64,000 nt of DNA from Argopecten irradians (taxonomy: Eukaryota > Mollusca > Bivalvia > Pectinida > Pectinidae). Every line of letters starts with the position of its first letter. Positions within the stretch are counted from its first letter, which is position 1. The stretch covers positions 32,911,528 to 32,975,527 of the forward strand of contig NC_091142.1 of assembly GCF_041381155.1 (NCBI RefSeq). Direction: 5' to 3'. The notes beneath the pieces were generated by a model that saw nothing but the letters and a program-made list of their open reading frames with translations, made no database searches and was not told the DNA's origin. Both the position numbers and the translations under genes were made by a program. Positions 49,001 to 58,734 of the stretch are shown piece after piece.

Positions 49001-52000
49001 TGGCCTGGCCATAGCAGTGTTTGAGTGTTACTGGGGCGCTGGGGTATTGACCATGGGCGGATTGGCTTACTTCATCCAAACATGGCGATACATTCAACTG
49101 GCCATCACACTCCCTCCCATCCTACTGGTGTTCTATATATGGTAAACTCAACGTAAATAGAAATAATTCAATTTTACTTCTAACGACTATGTAACGTCGC
49201 CTTCCATTTTGAATTACAACCATCTGCTCAACACTCAACACTCTATTGCCCATATTTTATGTATGGTAAACTCAACGTGAACACAGAAAAAACCGAACTC
49301 GCCATCACAATCCCTCTCACCCTACTGGTGATCTATTTCGTATTTGCATATCACAGATTTATCTGCCTTTGCGGTAGGTATTAATTGTGACGTCATGTGT
49401 GTGCGAGCGCAACCTCATACTTTTCTCATAAAACAATGACGTTACAATGGTAACCTACCCGTAAGAGAGACAACTCTATGTATATGTGAGCGTAACTTTT
49501 TGTTTTTCAGAGCTAATAAAGGTGGTTTTGCTCACAAAATAATGACATAGAATTGGGTACCTAACCGCAAGAGAGATAACTTTGTGTATAAGACGGAATA
49601 AATAGTAAACTCAACATAAATACAAATAAATACCCAACTGGCACGTTTTATTATTTGCTTATTAAAGAGTTATCTGCCCTTGTTGTTCGGTATTAATTGT
49701 GTCGTCATGTATTTGCGTATTAATGTTCTAAGTGTAAATGTATATCCAACATCCAGTACACATCTTAAAGAGTTTTCTGCCCTTGTTGTTAGGTATTAAT
49801 TGTGACGTCATGTATTTGCGTATTAATGTTGTAAGTGTAAATGTATATCCAACATCCAGTACACATCTTAAAGAGTTATCTGCCCTTGTTGGTAGGTATT
49901 AATTGTGCCGTCATATATTTGCGTATTAATGTTGTAAGTGTAAATGTATATCAAACATCCAATACACATCTTAAAGAAACCGAAGCATGTAGTCGTTCTA
50001 AGATACGTAGTCGATGAATAGTACATATTTATGAACATGTTTAAAATTGAGATAAATACTGATCAGAAATGCTTATTCATTTAATTATTTCCTCCTAGTT
50101 TTAATTAAATTGATTTAAAATAGTGACGAAATTGTATTTAAACTTGCATCAAAATCCTACAAAGCTACTTTTCATATCACAAGCTTGGTGCCAGAGTCCC
50201 CTAGATGGCTTGTGATGAAAGGACGATTCGACGAGGCTGAACATGTAGTGAAGAGAATTGCAAAGTTCAACAAATTACCTTACCCGGCAGATATAATGGC
50301 TGCCATCAGGAAGGAAGGAGTACCTTTCCAGGATAAGACAAGAAAACAGTACACCGCCCTGGACCTCATGAAGACTTCAGTTACCAGAAATAGGACATTC
50401 CTGTTTTTCTTTCTTTGGTAAGGCGGGTTTCCCCCTTTAAATATACAGTATGTAATGTATCTCATTTCACGAAACAGTCATATAAAGGAATTGGCGGTTC
50501 TCACTGTGCCTCATTTTTATTGGGATCAGAACTTCAAGCCAAACTTGACCTCAATTCGTATGTCGTCGTAAAGTAGTTCATATTATATCCCAGTCGAAAC
50601 GTCTTTGATAATCAGGTAATGGCTAAGTATCAATGATGGAATATGCTATCGAGAAGTTATTATAAATGTGTCTTTATTTTGTATCACAGGTTTACCACGT
50701 CTATCGGGAAGTCATTATAAATGTGTCTTTATTTTGAACCACAGGTTTAACACGTCAATCGAGAAGTTATTATGAATGTGTCTTTATTTAGTATCACAGG
50801 TTTACCACGTCTATCGGGAAGTAATTATAAATGTGTCTTTATTTTTTACCACAGGTTTACCATGTCTATCGGGAAGTTAATATGAATTTGTCTTTATTTT
50901 GTACCACAGGTTTTCCACGTCTATCGGGTAGTAATTATAAATGTGTCTTTATTTTGTACCACAGGTTTACCACGACTATCGGGTAGTTATTATAAATGTG
51001 TCTTTATTTTGTAACACATGTTTGCCACGTCTATCTGGAAGTTAATATTGAATTTGTCTTTATTTTGTACCACAGGTTTACCACGTCTATCGAGAAGTTA
51101 TTATGAATGTGTCTTTATTTTGTACCACAGGTTTAACTTATCGGGAAGTCATTATGAATGTGTCTTTATTTTGTACCACAGGTTTACCACGTCTATCGGG
51201 AAGTTATTATGAATGTGTCTTTATTTTGTACCACAGGTTTACCACGTCTATCGAGAAGTTATTATGAATGTGTCTTTATTTTGTACCACAGGTTTACCAC
51301 GTCAATCGAGAAGTTATTATGAATGTGTCTTTATTTTGTACCACAGGTTTACCACGTCAATCGAGAAGTTATTATGAATGTGTCTTTATTTTGCAGGTTT
51401 ACCACGTCTATCGGGAAGTTATTATGAATGTGTCTTTATTTTGTACCACAGGTTTACCACGTCTATCGAGAAGTTATTATGAATGTGTCTTTATTTTGTA
51501 CCACAGGTTTACCACGTCTATCGGGTAGTTATTATGAATGTGTCTTTATTTAGTATCACAGGTTTAACACAGGTTTACCACGTCAATCGAGAAGTTATTA
51601 TGAATGTGTCTTTATTTAGTATCACAGGTTTACCACGTCAATCGAGAAGTTATTATGAATGTGTCTTTATTTTGTACCACAGGTTTACCACGTCAATCGA
51701 GAAGTTATTATGAATGTGTCTTTATTTTGTACCACAGGTTTACCACGTCAATCGAGAAGTTATTATGAATGTGTCTTTATTTTGTACCACAGGTTTACCA
51801 CGTCTATCGAGAAGTTATTATGAATGTGTCTTTATTTTGTACCACAGGTTTACCACGTCTATCGGGTAGTTATTATGAATGTGTCTTTATTTTGTACCAC
51901 AGGTTTACCACGACTATCGGGAAGTTATTATGAATGTGTCTTTATTTTGTACCACAGGTTTACCACGTCTATCGGGTAGTTATTATAAATGTGTCTTTAT

Positions 52001-54913
52001 TTTGTACCACAGGTTTACCACGACTATCGGGAAGTTATTATGAATGTGTCTTTATTTTGTACCACAGGTTTACCACGACTATCGGGTAGTGATTATGAAT
52101 GTGTCTTTATTTTGTACCACAGGTTTACCACGTCTATCGGATAGTAATTATGAATGTGTCTTTATTTTGTACCACAGGTTTACCACGACTATCGGGTAGT
52201 GATTATGAATGTGTCTTTATTTTGTACCACAGGTTTACCACGTCTATCGGGTAGTAATTATGAATGTGTCTTTATTTTGTACCCAAGGTTTACCACGTCA
52301 ATTGGGTACTACGGCCTCACATTCCAAATAACAAGTTTGGCCGGCGATAAATACCTCAATTTCTTCATAGGTGCCATGGTGGAGATGGTCGCCTATATAG
52401 GCGTTATATACATCATCAAAAAGTAAGTAGACCTGCTCGTAAAAGCTGACACTGGGGGCTTAAATTTCCATGTTTCTAATGTAAAAAAAAAGGTTTTTGT
52501 GGTTAATAGAGTTGACTGTGTACACCTTACCAGTGACATATGTATCCTAATGGTATAGCGAACGCCTCGGATGCATTTCAAGAATTGTAAATCCATGTAT
52601 GTTTTCAATACAATGACAATTCTTAATTATAATATTATCTTATTAATTTAAATGAAAGTAGGAGAACAAATGCTTTGCCATATTTTGAGAATGAATTGTT
52701 ATATAATCGTATACATTCACATTGTTTTCGTATGTAATTGATATTATTTATATGGGGGCAAATTCAAACAATTTGGACAAAATTTCGTCGAATTTCCGAG
52801 ACAGATTGGCAAAGAAGTAATTCCAACATTGTGGACAAAATATTGTTTTGAATGTTTGAGACAGATGGGCAAAGACGTTATTTCAACATTGTGGACAAAA
52901 TTATATCGAATTCTCGATGCATTTGGACAAAGAAGTAATTGCAACATTGTGGACAAAATGATGTCGAATTTTCAAAGCAGATTGGCAAAGAAATAGTGAA
53001 GCAGCTTATTTTCAGCTCGACCACTACATAAACTACATGATTATTAAGTGCTTTTTACGTTTAGATTCGGACGACGGAAGCCGTTAGCCTTCTATTTCCT
53101 ACTTGGTGGGAGCTGCTGTATTCTGGCTGGCATCATCCCGTTATTTGGATCAGGTACGCTACAACTATAACATATCAGAGTTAGGATATCAACTAACGGA
53201 TTCTTTGCTACATATTATCATTCCATCTCTATATATTACACGGTTGCTTTCCGGACGGGTAAGTATCAACTCTGACATTATTATTTTTTGAGGCTACCCA
53301 CAAGAGTAGATAACTGTTATGTCTAAATACGGAATATACTGAGAACGATTTCCGTAAAAAATGACCATTTTTACATTTATAAGCTAATTAATTACTATAA
53401 CATATTTTTTGTTGTTTTCACCATGGTTACGTTTATGAATTCAGGTGGTGATATTGCCAAAGTGTCCACCAGTTTCGCCACCATTGGTCGGTTTGGTATG
53501 GGCGGGGTCTTCAGTGTTATTGTACTTTACACGTCTGAGCTTTACCCGACTGTCATTAGGTAAGCATTGCATAGATAACGTTGTAAGGATTTCATTGAGT
53601 TCCAAAATGAATTTTAAATTTTAAAGAGTTTATCGTTTGTAAATTTCCCTATTTATTTAGAGTTCACACACTCCATCACATAAAAATATATTCAAACGAA
53701 TTCTTATAATTAAGTTTACTAGTATTTTTTCACCAATTTTTACTATCTGTTACATATTTCAATAAATGTTATTGAATGTTTGCAGGAGTATTGGAATGGG
53801 TTGCTGTTTTTTCCTGACCAGGGTAGGAGGCTTACTTGCCCCACAGATCTTACTCCTGGTAAGCGTACCTTACTGGTTGATATAGACTAAATATTAAACC
53901 TAAAGTAATTAGTATTACAGCCTTAATTTATTTAAAAATCAAATGTAATTCTGATTTGCTCTTTAATCTTTATAAATTCAATTTCAAATAGTTTTAGCTA
54001 CATAAGAGATAACCGTATCTTTTGAGATCGCGTTATTAATAAAAAATACATTTCTTTTCATTTAAAATATTATTTGATTTCTGATATTTAAAAAAAGAAA
54101 CTATTTGTTTCATGATGGAACATATCTTGTTATAACGCTTTTGTACTGTAAGTGAAACAGAAAGAACAAAAAATCAATAATTCTATAGAATATGTTAGTT
54201 TACACAATTTCACCCCTAATTGGTGTTCTATTAAGGTATCTATGGTAAAAAGACAAAATAGATACAAAGCAGGAATAAAGTCGTAATTAATATTTAACAC
54301 TCCAACTTGTAAAACATCGGAGTGTGGCCAGATTTTGAAACCTCACCTTTTGCTTATTAGATTAGATTGTGACCGGATATAAGAACTAAACCTAGAAGAA
54401 ATGATAATAGATGACTCTAAGATTCTTGTATTCCTTATCACTTTTCTAAATATCACAGTTACTTTAAGTGTTGTAAACTAATACTTGATGTACACATACG
54501 GCTCTTGGATTCGTATGAACCCCGAAATTTACATTTTGTTTTTTGTAGTGGTAATGTCTTGTATATTTTGTGGTCACGTTTTTATACGCTATGGTTGAAT
54601 TGAGGTAGTGAAATACATATCTATTACACAATGCATAACACACTATTCTCTATGAATGAAGGGAGACTACACACATTCGTCAGTTCCGGTGATAGCGTTC
54701 GGTGTGTTGGCTATGATTGGTGGATTCTGTACACTGATACTTCCGGAAACGCTCGGACGCAAACTTCCGGATACCATCGAAGAAGCAGAGAATATGCGTG
54801 GCAAAAAGTTATTGCCTGACCCCGACGATGCAGAAAATATCAAACATGAAAAAGAACCCAAGGAAAAGTACAAAGCTGTTAATGAAGGCTTTAGCGAGGA
54901 TACACATATGTAA
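45731..54913 (+). CDS. SLC22-family organic cation/anion transporter, gene B (9 coding exons)
   Basis: Tandem paralogue of the upstream SLC22 gene and likewise a predicted 12-TM plasma-membrane organic-ion carrier; substrate unknown. Exons: 45731-46099, 46531-46761, 48945-49141, 50184-50417, 52288-52422, 53065-53153, 53445-53559, 53786-53858, 54662-54913. The joined frame is open: 1695 nt, 564 aa. All introns are GT-AG, and exons 2-9 have lengths identical to those of gene A (231, 197, 234, 135, 89, 115, 73, 252). It has EWDLVC, GHIADFFGRK, PESPRW, FGRRKP, SELYPTVIRS and LPETLGRKLPDTIEEAE. Most differences from gene A lie in the first 15 residues and the C-terminal tail. The start ATG is in AAACATGG. 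Introns 3, 4 and 5 each contain local tandem repeats, and intron 2 contains inverted-repeat elements. It may be read as SLC22 organic cation transporter-like. Confidence 0.93.
46531..46761 (+). CDS. Gene B coding exon 2: TM2-TM4 start
   Basis: Acceptor TTAACAG, donor TTCAG|GTAAGT, 231 nt. It encodes WDLVCDDVYLGKL, GHIADFFGRK and TM3. Only a few residues differ from gene A. Confidence 0.93.
47405..47510. repeat. Inverted-repeat element in gene B intron 2
   Basis: GTGCGGGTAGGTATTGATTA at the left is mirrored by GGATACCTACCCGC at the right, with a TGACGTCA inside each arm. Related, less regular copies occur in intron 3 (near 49365-49475 and 49500-49575), so it is a repeat family within this gene. 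Probably a small non-autonomous DNA element. Confidence 0.55.
47576..47930. mobile_element. 355 bp MITE with palindromic termini, gene B intron 2
   Basis: The left terminus holds CCCCAGACTCTCGCCG and GAACGAGAGTCTGG, the right terminus CCAGACTCTCGTTC and CGGCGAGAGTCTGGGG. The ends are inverted repeats of each other, and each end is itself a small hairpin (GACTCTCG with CGAGAGTC). The interior is AT-rich, and the overlapping antisense frames are not genes. Confidence 0.7.
48945..49141 (+). CDS. Gene B coding exon 3: TM4-TM6
   Basis: Acceptor TTCCCTCAG, donor ATATG|GTAAAC, 197 nt. It encodes TSTVALVMEISVREYRG, TM5 and TM6. Degenerate copies of its 3' end and donor lie downstream in intron 3. 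Confidence 0.93.
49255..49655 (+). repeat. Degenerate duplicates of the exon 3/donor region inside intron 3
   Basis: ATGTATGGTAAACTCAACGT at about 49259 repeats the true donor region ATATATGGTAAACTCAACGT. At about 49294-49336, CGCCATCACAATCCCTCTCA followed by CCCTACTGGTGATCTAT repeats the exon 3 end that encodes ITLPPILLVFY. A further AGTAAACTCAACATAAATAC followed by CCAACTGGCACG occurs near 49610-49650. These are pieces of exon plus donor copied downstream, now decayed, and are not predicted to be spliced as coding exons. Confidence 0.65.
49660..49980 (+). repeat. Three tandem units of about 110-120 bp in gene B intron 3
   Basis: Units share AAAGAGTTATCTGCCCTTGT, GGTATTAATTGTGACGTCAT, GTATTTGCGTATTAATGTTG and AACATCCAGTACACATCTTA. 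Three consecutive copies differ at a few bases each. The AGGTATTAATTGTGACGTCA part matches the inverted-repeat element in intron 2, so the tandem probably grew from an inserted element. Confidence 0.75.
50184..50417 (+). CDS. Gene B coding exon 4: PESPRW motif and large cytosolic loop
   Basis: Acceptor ATCACAAG, donor CTTTG|GTAAGG, 234 nt. It encodes LVPESPRWLVMKGRFDEAE and the TM6-TM7 loop, ending RTFLFFFL. The Trp found just before VPES in gene A is Leu here, while the canonical PESPRW is kept. The acceptor AAG is weaker than that of gene A. Confidence 0.9.
50647..52287 (+). repeat. Minisatellite in gene B intron 4, 55 bp unit, about 30 copies of the intron 4/exon 5 acceptor junction
   Basis: The unit reads GTTTACCACGTCTATCGGGA, AGTTATTATGAATGTGTCTT, TATTTTGTACCACAG. 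The last part (TCTTTATTTTGTACCACAG) is a good pyrimidine tract plus AG acceptor. The first part, GTTTACCACGTCTATCGGGTA, equals the first 21 nt of exon 5 as found in gene A. The array runs directly into the real exon 5 at 52288. Variants include TCAATCGAGAAG and CGACTATCGGGTAG. Frames starting MCLYFVPQVYH inside the array are translations of the repeat. The corresponding gene A intron has a single copy. Confidence 0.95.
52288..52422 (+). CDS. Gene B coding exon 5: TM7-TM8
   Basis: Acceptor ACCCAAG at the end of the 55 bp array, donor AAAAA|GTAAGT, 135 nt. It encodes FTTSIGYYGLTFQITSLAGD and TM8 (FFIGAMVEMVAYIGVIYII). Its own acceptor (TACCCAAG) is weaker than the TACCACAG in most upstream repeat units. 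Confidence 0.92.
52765..52992. repeat. Short tandem repeat of about 60 bp, almost four copies, gene B intron 5
   Basis: Units share ATTGGCAAAGAAGTAATTCC, AACATTGTGGACAAAAT and a variable GTCGAATTTTCGAGACAG part. The copies are moderately diverged. The 70-codon antisense frame over it is a repeat artefact. Confidence 0.75.
53065..53153 (+). CDS. Gene B coding exon 6: FGRRKP and TM9
   Basis: Acceptor ACGTTTAG, donor GATCAG|GTACG, 89 nt. It encodes FGRRKPLAFYFLLGGSCCIL and AGIIPLFGS. Confidence 0.92.
53445..53559 (+). CDS. Gene B coding exon 7: TM10 and SELYPT motif
   Basis: Acceptor GAATTCAG, donor CATTAG|GTAAGC, 115 nt. It encodes GDIAKVSTSFATIGRFG, TM10 and SELYPTVI. Confidence 0.92.
53786..53858 (+). 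CDS. Gene B coding exon 8: TM11
   Basis: Acceptor TTTGCAG, donor CTCCTG|GTAAGC, 73 nt, phase 0 end. It encodes the same peptide as gene A exon 8, SIGMGCCFFLTRVGGLLAPQ then ILLL. Confidence 0.92.
54662..54913 (+). CDS. Gene B coding exon 9: TM12 and cytosolic tail, stop
   Basis: Acceptor ATGAAG, 252 nt to TAA. It encodes GDYTHSSVPVIAFGVLAMIG, LPETLGRKLPDTIEEAE and a tail ending GFSEDTHM. The middle of the tail is clearly more diverged from gene A than the rest of the protein. Confidence 0.92.
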   Translation, partial: GDYTHSSVPVIAFGVLAMIGGFCTLILPETLGRKLPDTIEEAENMRGKKLLPDPDDAENIKHEKEPKEKYKAVNEGFSEDTHM

Positions 54914-54980
54914 TCACTTGACAAAACATGGATATACCGTAAACGGCCTTAGAACAAAGACACGTGTGCTGAAGACAACT

Positions 54981-55256
54981 AATCCCGACGTTATTGTGAC
55001 GTCACAATAGGAACATTGACGTTGCGTATTGGTTTTGGAAAAATTATCCTTTGGAAAATCATTGTAATCGTACGTGTTTACGTATTTCATTTTATCAAGT
55101 AGTCTACAAGCATAAATGTTACTAATTTTTAATTTCATCGGATTATAAAATACATTTTGTTGGCAAACTTTTGTGAGAATCTGCTACGCACAAAGTTTGC
55201 AAACATAATTTCTTTCATACCCCGATAAAAAAAATAGTGACATCAATGCTTAAATA
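54981..55256. mobile_element. Palindromic repeat family, copy 3, 3' of gene B
   Basis: It starts within the family consensus at CCCGACGTTATTGTGACGTC and continues CATTGACGTTGCGTATTGG. The hairpin is partly decayed (GGCAAACTTTTGTGAGAATC with partner AAAGTTTGCAAAC), and the copy ends AGTGACATCAATGCTTAAAT. It is truncated at the left and begins about 70 bases after the gene B stop codon, so it probably forms part of the 3' untranslated region. Confidence 0.65.
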
Positions 55257-56683
55257 CTTTTATCTGTTAATTTAGTCACCTTAATTCCATAGACATAGAC
55301 AGGTATTATGCTGTTTTCATTTATTATCATATATATATATACTTTTAAATGTATAATGAATGTGTCTATTTCCCCCTACAAATTCCCTAGAGCATGTTTT
55401 GTACCTTGGTAGTATATAACCGTTTAAAATAACAATCTAATCATTTTAAGATATATTTTGGATCCCATATATGTAATATTTTCCTCTAAAATACTCTTGA
55501 TCACTGTATTAAAGGAATACTCACTTAAACATGCGTTTATTTTTCATTTCGGCGCCAATTTTATTATAACTTCCCGACGAAGTTAGGGGAGTACTAGATT
55601 TAGGTTATCCGTGTCTATCGTCCGTCCGTCCGTGTCTGTCCATATATATCTTTAAAGACAACGATTGACCGACTATTAATAAACTACCGGAGAGAATTTT
55701 AGTGAAACTTGATGTCTATAATCTTTACATGGTCGCTGTGCGTAATCCATGTCGGAACAACATATGTACACACTTTTCCAGCTTTATGCCCATTTGTAAT
55801 CATTATATAATGTTAATGAGTGTAACGTTATTTTGAATTAGTTACCTCTCATATGCAGAGTTTTGCCACTTATCTATATAATGATCGACATACTACTGTA
55901 CAAGTTGGCTTCCTGGACGACAATTCTATTATAATTAAGGAATTATATCTAAACATTTCACAGACGTTTACCCGCTGATACAAAAAATAAATGCACCATG
56001 CACCGCTCAGTTAATTCTAAATAGCTAAGCCCGTAAATGTTCAAATTTCTAGAGGTGTCATTACGCGGTTATGCAAGCCAATTAGAGGAGACGTTATTTT
56101 TAAACGGTATGAGATTATGACATTCTGAAGCCAATGTAAATGTTTGTTACAAGCAAAATTGAAGCAATAATTGAATCGGATAAAATATTTCCCGGAGTAA
56201 AGGTAATCCACTTCATTCAGTCTGTTTTATCGATTAGTTTGTTCTAGATTTACCATTTCTGCAGATACCAAGATGTCAGTGAATACTGTCTTTTTTCTTA
56301 TATTCAAACCTTTATCAATAACTTTGTTCAATAATCGAAAATGCAGTTTTTAGGACTAAATGTTTTAAATGAGAATATCCACATCTCGTATATAGCAAAC
56401 TTTAATGTACAATAGTAAGATTAGGATATTTGCGTAAGACAGGTCCATTGGGAAAAAATCTATGAAAAATATAATCAAGAATTCTACGAAATGATTTATA
56501 GATTCCTGAAAAGTAATGGCAGACTTATACCAATGTAAGTAAAAGTCAGGTCTGCTCCAGTTTAAAAAAAGATCTCCTCAGCCTTTTCAGAAACACAACC
56601 TGAGTAGTACATGAGTGAAACCTCGTGTTTTATCATGACATTTTGGCTAAGAAGTTCACACTACTTCTGGTGTAATTGTGTCA
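55257..56683. other. Intergenic stretch between convergent genes
   Basis: AT-rich sequence between gene B (+) and the lectin exon (-). A (TA)n run occurs near 55331-55341. CGTCCGTCCGTCCGTGTC, a short tetranucleotide tract, lies near 55619. No exon recognised. The left part may contain the 3' end of gene B and the right part that of the lectin. Confidence 0.35.
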
Positions 56684-56916
56684 TCAGCCTTCCTCCGGGG
56701 TACATATGAACCAGCCCTGCTTTGAGCAGTCGGCCGCTATCCACCCAGACATCGTCGACGGCGGGGTAAACTTCATACTTAAACAATATCCATCGACATT
56801 GTGAGCCTCTTCCCAGTTTGAGCGTAGAAAGTCAGGATAATTGAAAGGTGAGTCATCACTCGTTTTCCAGGATCCCTGCTGATACGAGGCATCCAGCCAG
56901 ATTAGTTCAGGTTTAG
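56684..56916 (-). CDS. C-type lectin-like domain, last coding exon (partial gene)
   Basis: Minus-strand exon opening after the acceptor ATTGTATTTTATAG (AG at 56918-56917) and ending at TGA (56686-56684). It encodes about 76 residues: AKPELIWLDASYQQGSWKTS, a stretch with SPFNYPDF and SNW, DGYCLSM, then WIAADCSKQGWFICTPEEG. The order W-L-D, G-x-W, S-P-x-x-Y, C, W-x-x-x-x-C, F-I-C fits the C-terminal half of a C-type lectin-like fold. The EPN/QPD sugar-binding motif is not visible and WND is replaced by WIA, so calcium-dependent sugar binding may be lost. Upstream exons and any signal peptide must lie beyond the 6 kb minisatellite, outside the window. The complete protein is unknown. Confidence 0.75.
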
Positions 56917-57464
56917 CTATAAAATACAATGATGTGTAACTATTAAATACAATGAATGTAACTATTAAATACAATGAGATGTAACTATTAAATACAATGA
57001 ATGTAACTATTAAATACAATGAGATGTAGCTATATAATACAATCAGGTGTAATTATTAAATACAATGAGTGTAACTATTAAATACAATGAGGAGTAGATA
57101 TTATATACAATGAGGTGTAACTATTAAATACAATAACTGTAACTATTAAATACAATGAGTGTAGTTATTAAATACAATGAATGTAACTATTAAATACAAT
57201 GAGGTGTAACTAATAAATACAATGAGGTGTAGCTATTAAATACAATGAGTTGTAACTATTAAATACAATGAGGTGTAGCTACTAAATACAATGAGTGTAA
57301 CTATTAAATACAATGAGGTGTAACTATTAAATACAATGAAGTGTAGCTATATAAAACAATTAGGTGTAACTATTAAATACAATGAGGTGAAACGATTAAA
57401 ACAATGAGGATTAAATACAATGAGGTGTAGCAATATAAAACAATGAGGTGTAAGTTTTAAATAA

Positions 57465-57949
57465 AACAAGAGCTGTTGGAAAACAGCAAAGCTCGCCTAT
57501 TCAGAAGAAGTTGATGTTCAAGTATTTACTATTTAAACATGGAAATATGACAAATTAACAGACTCAAAAAACCCCTAAAGGGCCCAAAATTGGTTGTATT
57601 ATCACGTCCAGCATCCATACACATTAGGAAAATAAAATCAAAAACATTTATGATGACTTAAGCTTAAACAAAAGACAAATTAGAAACTTGCTCAAAAACT
57701 TTAGCATGGAAATATGACAAATTAACAGACTCAAAAAAACCTAAAGGGCCCAAAATTGGTTGTATTGTCACGTTCAGCATCCATACACATTAAGAAAATA
57801 AAATCATAAACATTTATGATGACTTAATTGTTTAAATTGACGAAACAGAAACTTGCTCAAAAACTTTAACGTGAAATGAAACGCCAACGCTGACGCCGAC
57901 GCCGGGGTGACAACATTAGCTCCCCCTATTCTTCGAATAGGCGAGCTAA
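57465..57949. mobile_element. Non-autonomous DNA element with subterminal inverted repeats, copy A
   Basis: It begins near CAAGAGCTGTTGGAAAACAG (itself a small hairpin AGCTGTT/AACAGC) and has GCTCGCCTATTC near the left end, mirrored by GAATAGGCGAGC at the right. The right end has the hairpin CCTATTCTTCGAATAGG followed by CGAGCTAA, then host TGAG. The 3' hairpin plus CTAA before T recalls a Helitron end, but a 5' TC is not evident, so the class is open. The interior has a 167 bp tandem duplication starting at CATGGAAATATGACAAATTA. No coding capacity. Confidence 0.65.
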
Positions 57950-58107
57950 TGAGTTGTAACTATCAAATACAATGAGGTGAAGCTATTAAATACATTGCAG
58001 TGTAACTATTAAATACAATGAGTTGTAGCTATATAATACAATGAGTGTAACTATTAAATACAATGAGGTGTAACTATCAAATACAATGAGATATAACTAT
58101 ATAATAC

Positions 58108-58319
58108 TTTATTTATTTTTACGTCCTATTAACAGCCAGGGTCATATAAGGACGTGCCAGGTTTGTTGGTGGGGGAAAGCCGGAGTACCCGGAGAAAAAC
58201 CACCGACCAGCGGTCAGTACCTGGCAACTGCCCCACATGGGATTCGAACCCGCATCCCAGAGGTGGAGGGCTTGTGGTAATATGTCGGGACATCTTAACC
58301 ACTCGGCCACCGCGGCCCC
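58108..58319 (-). mobile_element. tRNA-derived SINE, copy A
   Basis: Read on the minus strand it begins GGGGCCGCGGTGGCCGAGTG, with a box A-like TGGCCGAGTGG and box B GGTTCGAATCC, recalling a Leu/Ser-type tRNA head. A central part follows with TTTCTCCGGGTACTCCGGC, then CACGTCCTTATATGACCCTG, and the tail is TAAAAATAAATAAA. A perfect 10 bp target-site duplication, TATATAATAC, flanks it at 58098-58107 and 58320-58329. It was inserted into a 23 bp repeat unit. The central domain resembles the MetaSINE type from memory; this is unverified. Confidence 0.8.
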
Positions 58320-58734
58320 TATATAATACAATGAGATGAAACTATTAAATACAATGAGAAGTAACTATTAAATACAATGAGGCGTCGCTATTAAATACAA
58401 TGAGGTGTAGCTATTAAATACAATGAGACGTAGCAATTAAATACAATGAGGTGAAACTATTAAATACAATGAGTTGTAACTATTAAATACAATGAGGTGT
58501 AGCTACTAAATACAATGAGTTGTAACTATTAAATACAATGAGGTGTAGCTACTAAATACAATGAGTGTAACTATTAAATACAATGAGGTGTAACTATTAA
58601 ATACAATGAAGTGTAGCTATATAAAACAATTAGGTGTAACTATTAAATACAATGAGGTGAAACGATTAAAACAATGAGGATTAAATACAATGAGGTGTAG
58701 CAATATAAAACAATGAGGTGTAAGTTTTAAATAA

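Larger units (their letters stand above)
57240..58470. repeat. Segmental duplication within the array, copy A (about 1.27 kb period)
   Basis: This block repeats at about 58510-59738 with an offset of 1268-1270 bases, and only a few differences were noticed: small deletions at AACGTGAAATG/AACGGAAATG and GGAGAAAAACC/GGAAAAAACC, and GGCGAGC/GGCTAGC. Each copy carries the same MITE/Helitron-like insert, the same SINE and the same order of flanking 23 bp variants. It arose by duplication of the whole block rather than by repeated insertion. Confidence 0.9.

Noticed and set aside
51018..52426. Frames starting MCLYFVPQVYH or similar in gene B intron 4
   Set aside because: Direct products of the 55 bp repeat; only the last part, from 52288, is a real exon, and in another context.
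58230..58319. A functional tRNA gene on the minus strand
   Set aside because: It has A and B box-like parts but continues into a SINE body with an A/T-rich tail and target-site duplications; it is duplicated with the block.
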